64,000 nucleotides of DNA from Streptomyces sp. NRRL F-5135 (GTDB lineage Bacteria; Actinomycetota; Actinomycetes; Streptomycetales; Streptomycetaceae), in assembly GCF_000719775.1 (NCBI RefSeq), contig NZ_JOHR01000009.1:248001-312000 (forward strand), written 5' to 3'. This document shows, in pieces, positions 58,772 through 64,000 of the stretch. Under the pieces are notes generated by a model that was given only the letters and a program-made list of their open reading frames with translations, was not told where the DNA came from and did not search any database. The position numbers and the translations under genes are program-made. The stretch's first letter is position 1, and each line of letters opens with the position of its first letter.

Positions 58772-61222
58772 ATGCGGAGAATGCTCCAGCAGGTGAAGTG
58801 GAGCCTGGTCCGGGGGGACGTAAACCTCGCCATGGGCGGGTTCGACGACCCGGATGAGCAGAGAGTCCTGGACCGGGCGGTGGCCCAACTACGCAAGGAC
58901 GTGCTGGCCAAGGTCCGGCTGACGGTGGCCCGGATGCGCCTGGAGCAGCCGGCCACCATCGAGGTGCCGTGGCGGGGCTGTGCACGGCCTCTGCAGCCGG
59001 CACGGCAGGTGCTGGGCGTCGATCCGCTGGAACTCGTGGGTACGGTCAGTGAGATCGCGAAGGCCTGCAGAGGTCTGCCCCGTCACCAGATGGTGGCTCT
59101 GGGCAACCCGGGCACGGGCAAAACCATCCTGGCTGTCCGGCTCGTGCACGACATGGCCGACCATCCGGAGCCCGGAGATCCGGTCCCGGTACTCATGTCC
59201 TTGTCGTCGTGGCGGCCGGCCGTCCCGATGCGCGAATGGATACTCCGGCAGATACGGCAGGCCAGTCCTCACCTCACGGACCAACAGAGATTCGGCACGG
59301 ACGCGGCGGCGGACCTCTTCGACGCCTGCCGGGTGATGCCCGTGCTGGACGGCCTCGACGAGCTCCCCGACCAGCTGCGCTCCGACGCGGTCCGTGCCAT
59401 CGACGCGGCCATTCACCGTGGCTGTTGGCTGCTGGTCACCTGTCGGGCCACCGAGTACGAGACCGCACACGAGACCGGGGCACACCTCACCCGTGCCGCG
59501 GTGGTGGAGCTCGACGAAGTGAAGGCCGAGTTGGCGATCGGCTACCTCGAGCAGGCAAAAGCGGCCGGTGACCGCCGTTGGACCCCTGTCTTCGAGGCGA
59601 TGCGCCGCGACCCGGACTGCGCCCTGTCCCGCACACTGACGTCACCCCTGATGCTGCACCTCGCGCAGACCGCGTACGACGCGAAATCCACGGATCCCGG
59701 TGAACTGCTGTCCCAAGAGGCGTATCCCTCCCGGGAAGCCATCGAGGACGAGCTGCTGAAGCGCTACCTGCCCGCCGTCTACACCAAGGACCCACCCAGC
59801 CGCTATCCGGCGGAACCGGCGATGCGTTACCTGCGACTCATAGCACGCCAGATGCGCCGGGACCGCACGGTCGACTTCGCCTGGTGGCAGATCAACGCCC
59901 GGATCACCGGTCCCCTCGTGGGCCTGATGTACGGGGCGGTGTGGGGCGCTCTTCTGTATGCCCTGTTCGGTCCGGCCATCGGAGTCGCCGCCGGGCTCCT
60001 CACGGCAGCCACGAGCTTCGCCGCTCACCAGTTCGTCAGAGCCGACCTTAAGCAGGTGTTCGTACCCAAGGAAGGGGTGCACGGGCCGGGGCGTCTGGCA
60101 CGCCATTACGCGCGTGTGGGCGCCGCCTCGGCTCTGCTGGCGGGCGCTGTCACGGGGGTCGGCGTCGGGCTGTGGATGTCGGACGCGCTGGGAGCGGACC
60201 TGCCGTTGTCGGCGTTCTACGGGGCAGTCGTCGGGGTGCTGTCGGGTTGTGCCGTCATGCTCGGTTCGGCATCGGGATCGTACGCGATCAGCCGGTGCTG
60301 GTTCTGGCTGACCGGCAGACTCCCCCGAAAGCCCTTGTCGTTCCTCGACGACGCCCGCGAACTCGGCGTGCTGCGGCAGACCGGCGCGGTGCACCAGTTC
60401 CGCCACGAACGCCTTCTCAGCCAACTGGGCGGCGCCACGGCTCAGGACCCGGGCCGTTCGGTGCACGGCAAGTGGGCCGCCAAGTGGCTCCGCTGGAGAC
60501 CGGTGCTGCCCACCTTCGCCAGTCTGGCCCAAGTCGGAGCTTCGCTGGCCGCGCTGCTGTTCATCGCAGCGGTACTCGCCGACAGCACGCGGCTGGAGTT
60601 GACCTACCGCTCCGGGGACAGACCGGCCCCTGTCCTGGCCTCGACCGGCTGCGCGGCCGGCACTCCGTGCAGACCGCCGACCATCTGGATGTGGAAGGTG
60701 CCCCTTGGGTCGACCCGACACACGGACTGGATGCCGACGCTGTCGCGTCAATCCTCCTTCACCGGTTGGGGAGGTTTCTTCAATGCCTCCGGCTGTGAGG
60801 GGGGCCGGGTACAGGTGACTTTGACGCTGTCCGGCGAGCCGCCGGCCCGGTTCACCCTCGGCAACGACAGGGGGGTCGGCCCCGGCATCGACCTCGACCG
60901 GCCCGCCTCGCCCGGAAGCCGGCCGTCCTCGCTCACCTTGCGCAGGCTGGACGACCGCCCGTGCTCCCTCCGCGTCGAGTGGCAGAGCCCGAGCCTCGTG
61001 GTGGACGGCCTTCAGATCGCCCGGGATCGCCTCGGCATCGCGCTCTCGCCGACCGGCGAAGAGGGCTCGCCGGCGCCAGGCGCGGCGGGCGCGACGGCCA
61101 CCGCCGGCTCCGACAGCACCCCTGTTCGTGCCGTTCTCCCCACCGCGGGCAGTGAGGGACCTCCGAGCTGCCCAGAAGGCCGTTTCCCTCCTCCTTGTCG
61201 GCCCGGGCCGGCAGCGCGATGA
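58772..61222 (+). CDS. Membrane-anchored NACHT-domain STAND NTPase
   Basis: 816 residues. After a ~90-residue N-terminal region comes a NACHT module: Walker A ALGNPGTGKT (109-118), Walker B MPVLDGLDELPD (189-200) and sensor-like LLVTCRATEYE. A helical part follows with HQFRHERLLSQLG (541-553), a motif typical of actinobacterial NACHT proteins. Four to five membrane helices lie at about 380-415, 447-468, 481-505 and 585-603. The last ~210 residues are probably outside the cell and contain cysteines. Bacterial NACHT proteins include anti-phage defence factors; here that is inference. The ATG at 58772 follows GGGGGAA. Confidence 0.85.
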   Translation: MRRMLQQVKWSLVRGDVNLAMGGFDDPDEQRVLDRAVAQLRKDVLAKVRLTVARMRLEQPATIEVPWRGCARPLQPARQVLGVDPLELVGTVSEIAKACRGLPRHQMVALGNPGTGKTILAVRLVHDMADHPEPGDPVPVLMSLSSWRPAVPMREWILRQIRQASPHLTDQQRFGTDAAADLFDACRVMPVLDGLDELPDQLRSDAVRAIDAAIHRGCWLLVTCRATEYETAHETGAHLTRAAVVELDEVKAELAIGYLEQAKAAGDRRWTPVFEAMRRDPDCALSRTLTSPLMLHLAQTAYDAKSTDPGELLSQEAYPSREAIEDELLKRYLPAVYTKDPPSRYPAEPAMRYLRLIARQMRRDRTVDFAWWQINARITGPLVGLMYGAVWGALLYALFGPAIGVAAGLLTAATSFAAHQFVRADLKQVFVPKEGVHGPGRLARHYARVGAASALLAGAVTGVGVGLWMSDALGADLPLSAFYGAVVGVLSGCAVMLGSASGSYAISRCWFWLTGRLPRKPLSFLDDARELGVLRQTGAVHQFRHERLLSQLGGATAQDPGRSVHGKWAAKWLRWRPVLPTFASLAQVGASLAALLFIAAVLADSTRLELTYRSGDRPAPVLASTGCAAGTPCRPPTIWMWKVPLGSTRHTDWMPTLSRQSSFTGWGGFFNASGCEGGRVQVTLTLSGEPPARFTLGNDRGVGPGIDLDRPASPGSRPSSLTLRRLDDRPCSLRVEWQSPSLVVDGLQIARDRLGIALSPTGEEGSPAPGAAGATATAGSDSTPVRAVLPTAGSEGPPSCPEGRFPPPCRPGPAAR

Positions 61223-61361
61223 ACACGCGCTCCCGGGTGTCGTCGGCCGCCCGCGTCCGCAGCCGGTTGCGGACGCCGCGCCAGTTGCCTCACGTCCGAG
61301 GGGCGCCCGGCTCAAGTTCGAGGGCCGTTCGACGCCGGGACGACAAACGACAGGCTTACCG

Positions 61362-62930
61362 TCACCGGGCGGTGTCGTCGCCCTCCAGCGCGGTGCGAGT
61401 ACGGCGCTGGGCCGGTACGCGCCGCCACGCACGCCGCGCGCGCGTCCCGTACACCCCGCACGTCCCGTACATCACCACCAGCGCGACCCCGAGGTTGGCC
61501 CCGAGCGCGACGATCCCGGCGTTCACTCCCCAGACCGGGTCCCGTCCCGTGAAGACCAGCGCGCACACCACCGCCACCCCCACCACGAGCCCGCTCAGCC
61601 CGGCCGCCAGGGTGAAGCGCTTCCACACCAGCCCGAGCAGCACCAGGGGAAGCAGCTGCGCCATCCCCTCGTACGAGATGAGGGACAGCCGTACGAGCGT
61701 GGTGGGCGCCGCGTACGTCAGGATCAGCGCGACCGCGCCCGCGACCACGACGACCACCTGTGCCGCGCCCTTCTGCCGGACCTCCCGGGCCGGCCGCGCC
61801 TCCCCGGCCCGCCGACGCGACAGCAACGGGAACACGCTGCGCCCCCACATCGTGCCGATGACCAGCATGAAGACGGCCATCGGCACGATCGACGAGAGCG
61901 CCGCCGCCACGCCCACGACCCCGACGGCCCAGGCGGGCAGCGAGTCGACGACGAGCTCGAAGAGCGCGAGGTTCGAGCCGACCCCGGTCAGACCGGGGAC
62001 GACGAGGAGGGCGGCCATCCCGAGGAACATGGGGACGAAGAGCAGCACGTTGTAGGCGGGCAGCCAGATGGCGTTGCGGCGCAGCGCGTCCGCGTCGCGG
62101 GCGCCCAGGTAGCCGGCGACGGTCGTCGGGAAGATCACCACGGTGAGCGCGTTGAGCAGGGAGGTCGTCACGTACCACGCCCCGCCCAGCCCGCCGCCCC
62201 CAGCGCCGGAACCGCTTGTTCCACCACTCCCGCCCGGCAGGGTCAGCCACGCGCGCTTCTCCGCGACGAGCCGGTCGAGGAACGGCCCGTACCCGTCGAA
62301 GTAGTGCAGCGGTACGTACACGGCGAGGAACGCCAGCGTGCCGATCACCAGGACGTCCTTGAGCACGGACACCCACGCGCTGCCGCGCAGCCCGCTGACC
62401 ACGACGAATCCGGTGGTGACGGCGAAGGCGGCGAAGTAGGCCCAGTTCAGGCTGATCGCGCCGTACGAGATCGTCGAGACGACGACGCCCATGCCGGTGA
62501 TCTGGAGCTGGATGTAGGGGAGGAGGAAGACGGTCGCCAGGACCGCCACCGCCGCACCGAGCCAGGGCCGGCCGTAGCGGTGGGCGAGGATGTCCGTCAG
62601 GCCCACGAGGTCGTGGCGGCGGGCGTACTCCCACAGCAGGGGGCCGACCAGGTAGCCGACGGCGTAGCCGCACGACATGTACGCGACCACGTAGAGGACG
62701 GGCGCGCCGTGGTTGTAGCCCCAGCCCGCGGCGCCCAGATAGCTGAAGCTGGTGTAGCTCTCGCCCGCCATCAGGACCCAGATGAGGACCGCGCCGAGGC
62801 TGCGCCCGCCCACGGACCACTCGGTGAGCCCGCCTCCGCCGCCGCCCCGGCCCCGTACGGCGAGCAGTCCGAGGACGACGGTCAGCACCATGAAGGCGAC
62901 GAAGACGCCGGTGGCGACGACGGCGTTCAC
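61362..62930 (-). CDS. Sodium:solute symporter (SSS) family transporter
   Basis: 522 residues, about 13 hydrophobic helices. Motifs WSVGGRSLGAVLIWVLMAGESYTSFSYLGAAGWGY and GLTDILAHRYGRPWL belong to the SSS family that imports small organic solutes with sodium. A glycine-rich loop (GGSGGTSGSGAGGGG) between helices is unusual. The GTG start at 62930 overlaps the TAG of the DUF3311 gene by one base; the two are translated together. Such DUF3311/SSS pairs often move monocarboxylates or similar; the substrate is unknown. Confidence 0.88.
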   Translation of the reverse strand: MNAVVATGVFVAFMVLTVVLGLLAVRGRGGGGGGLTEWSVGGRSLGAVLIWVLMAGESYTSFSYLGAAGWGYNHGAPVLYVVAYMSCGYAVGYLVGPLLWEYARRHDLVGLTDILAHRYGRPWLGAAVAVLATVFLLPYIQLQITGMGVVVSTISYGAISLNWAYFAAFAVTTGFVVVSGLRGSAWVSVLKDVLVIGTLAFLAVYVPLHYFDGYGPFLDRLVAEKRAWLTLPGGSGGTSGSGAGGGGLGGAWYVTTSLLNALTVVIFPTTVAGYLGARDADALRRNAIWLPAYNVLLFVPMFLGMAALLVVPGLTGVGSNLALFELVVDSLPAWAVGVVGVAAALSSIVPMAVFMLVIGTMWGRSVFPLLSRRRAGEARPAREVRQKGAAQVVVVVAGAVALILTYAAPTTLVRLSLISYEGMAQLLPLVLLGLVWKRFTLAAGLSGLVVGVAVVCALVFTGRDPVWGVNAGIVALGANLGVALVVMYGTCGVYGTRARRAWRRVPAQRRTRTALEGDDTAR

Positions 62931-63139
62931 TAGCCCTCACCGTTCCTCTTCAGTCGCCGGTCGCCGCGCCAGGCGAACCAGACGGCGAACGGCGTGACCA
63001 CGGTCGCCCCGAGCGTCCACACGAAGAAGAACGGCAGCCCGAGGACGACCGGATCCACCCGGTTCACCCAGGGCACCGCCCCCAGGAAGAGCACGAACGG
63101 AACCAGCAGCCAGAGCAGATGCGGACGCGGTCTGAACAC
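62930..63139 (-). CDS. DUF3311-family small membrane protein
   Basis: 69 residues, two helices (LLWLLVPFVLFLGAVPWVN and LPFFFVWTLGATVVTPFAVWFAW) and a basic tail. DUF3311 proteins are small partners encoded directly before SSS symporters, as here. The GTG start at 63139. Probable accessory subunit of the transporter. Confidence 0.88.
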   Translation of the reverse strand: MFRPRPHLLWLLVPFVLFLGAVPWVNRVDPVVLGLPFFFVWTLGATVVTPFAVWFAWRGDRRLKRNGEG

Positions 63140-63222
63140 CCGAAGACCTTATGGGACCCCGTACGGACCAGGCCCGGCGCATCCCCTCCGCCCCCGCCCC
63201 GTACAGCAGTACGGTGTGCACC

Positions 63223-64000
63223 ATGCGCCCCGACATGCCTGCCGACCACACCACGGAAGCCGAGCGCCTGCTGCGTGCGGCGGACCAGTACCCCGAGGAC
63301 CACGAGCCCCTGCTCCTCCGGGCCGCGGCCCATCTGGAACTGGCCGGGCACCGCGACCGCGCGGCCGGCCTCTACGACACCCTGCTGGCGTCGTCGCCCG
63401 ACCACCCCCACCTGGTGAAGGCGCTCAAGGCGGCCAACCTGTGGGAGTACGGTCACGACGCCGAGGCCCGCGCGATCATCGACGGCCTGCGCGCGGCGGC
63501 CCCGCTGGACCCGGCGCCCTGGGAGATCGTCGCGGAGACCCTGGAGTCGCACGACGAGCTGGAGGCGGCCCACGACGCGTTCACCGCGGCGCTCAACCTG
63601 CTCCTCACCCCGGGCGAGGACGTCCCGTACCCGACGCACGCCCTGCTGATCGGCCGCCACCGGGTCCGCCGGCTGCTCGGCCTGGCCCACGACGACTGGG
63701 ACGGCCTGGCCGACCAGGTCAACCGCGCCCCGGTCACCCTGGACGAGCTGCACGACCCGAAGCGCCTGTGGGCCCTCGGCTCCGACAACCCCGCCGAGCT
63801 CCGGGCCGAGATCACCCGCCTCCGCGCCGAACTGGGCTCCTACCGCTCCGCCCTCTCCCGCCCCTTCCCGGTCGCGGTCCTGCACTGGCCGGCGGCGGAA
63901 CTGGCCGAACTCGTCGCCGCGTACCCGCCCCTCGCCGCCGAGTACCCCTCCCACGAGGCCCACCTGACCCAGCTGGAAGCCTCCCTCCGCGACCTCTCCG
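63223..64000 (+). CDS. Tetratricopeptide-repeat protein, N-terminal part (3' end outside window)
   Basis: Open from the ATG at 63223 to the window edge, 259 complete codons. TPR-like helical pairs begin at once (EAERLLRAADQYPEDHEPLLLRAAAHLELAG, DRAAGLYDTLLASSPDHPHLVKAL) and are followed by helices with WEYGHDAEARAIIDGL and LAHDDWDGLADQVNRAP. No signal peptide. Role unknown. It is divergent from the symporter operon across 83 bp. Confidence 0.75.
   Translation, partial: MRPDMPADHTTEAERLLRAADQYPEDHEPLLLRAAAHLELAGHRDRAAGLYDTLLASSPDHPHLVKALKAANLWEYGHDAEARAIIDGLRAAAPLDPAPWEIVAETLESHDELEAAHDAFTAALNLLLTPGEDVPYPTHALLIGRHRVRRLLGLAHDDWDGLADQVNRAPVTLDELHDPKRLWALGSDNPAELRAEITRLRAELGSYRSALSRPFPVAVLHWPAAELAELVAAYPPLAAEYPSHEAHLTQLEASLRDLS

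Noticed and set aside
61128..62933. 601-codon plus-strand frame over the symporter gene
   Set aside because: Low-complexity Arg/His/Gln translation antisense to an unmistakable SSS transporter.

Overview
The window is from a Streptomyces or close relative. It is very GC-rich with strong G/C at third codon positions, genes often overlap by 1-4 bases, and families typical of streptomycetes are present (SPFH and NlpC proteins with disordered heads, DUF6412/YidC, DUF4232, class F sortase, NACHT NTPases). The run cdgA-like gene, AA10 monooxygenase, cslA, glxA and GH6 endoglucanase recalls, from memory, the S. coelicolor SCO2817-SCO2838 neighbourhood. That synteny was not checked by a search.

Layout. 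0-7.2 kb: end of a TPR regulator, a histidine phosphatase, a PAP2 phosphatase, then a tightly coupled operon of a RecB/Cas4-like Fe-S nuclease, an unrecognised protein and an SF1 helicase. 7.2-18.2 kb: VOC protein, small helical protein, prim-pol-like protein, tRNA-Lys, methyltransferase divergent from an XRE-cupin regulator, two secreted metalloproteases flanking a PAS-GGDEF-EAL protein, a second methyltransferase, and a WGR/beta-propeller protein. 18.3-29.4 kb: a flavin oxidoreductase, then a catabolic cluster of two Asp/Glu-racemase-type enzymes, D-2-hydroxyacid dehydrogenase, amidase, DUF3830 protein, an amino-acid-type ABC transporter resembling EhuBCDA, and an IclR regulator.

29.4-47.7 kb is a cell-envelope and polysaccharide region between and beyond two more tRNA-Lys genes: alginate-lyase-like enzyme, phospholipase A2 with a histidine-kinase remnant behind it, AA10 LPMO with a DasR-like operator, SPFH and NlpC/peptidoglycan-binding proteins, CslA and GlxA, an inserted DUF4232 and aminoglycoside-phosphotransferase pair beside an aldo-keto reductase stub, GH6 endoglucanase, and a class F sortase with a surface protein. 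47.9-56.4 kb holds metabolic and regulatory genes (ROK, Gfo/Idh/MocA, MBL-fold, LysR, FAH, YidC, DUF6412).

56.4-61.2 kb looks like an accessory island: less GC-rich stretches, a coding remnant, an EthD/MerR pair, an IS5-type transposase remnant with an internal deletion, and a membrane NACHT NTPase divergent from a two-helix membrane protein. The window ends with an SSS-family symporter plus its DUF3311 partner and the start of a TPR protein.

The two best candidates for little-described systems are the Fe-S nuclease/unknown/helicase operon (2637-7152) and the NACHT/two-helix pair (58367-61222). Both are inferences from motifs and gene order. No CRISPR array, integrase or large biosynthetic gene cluster was seen.
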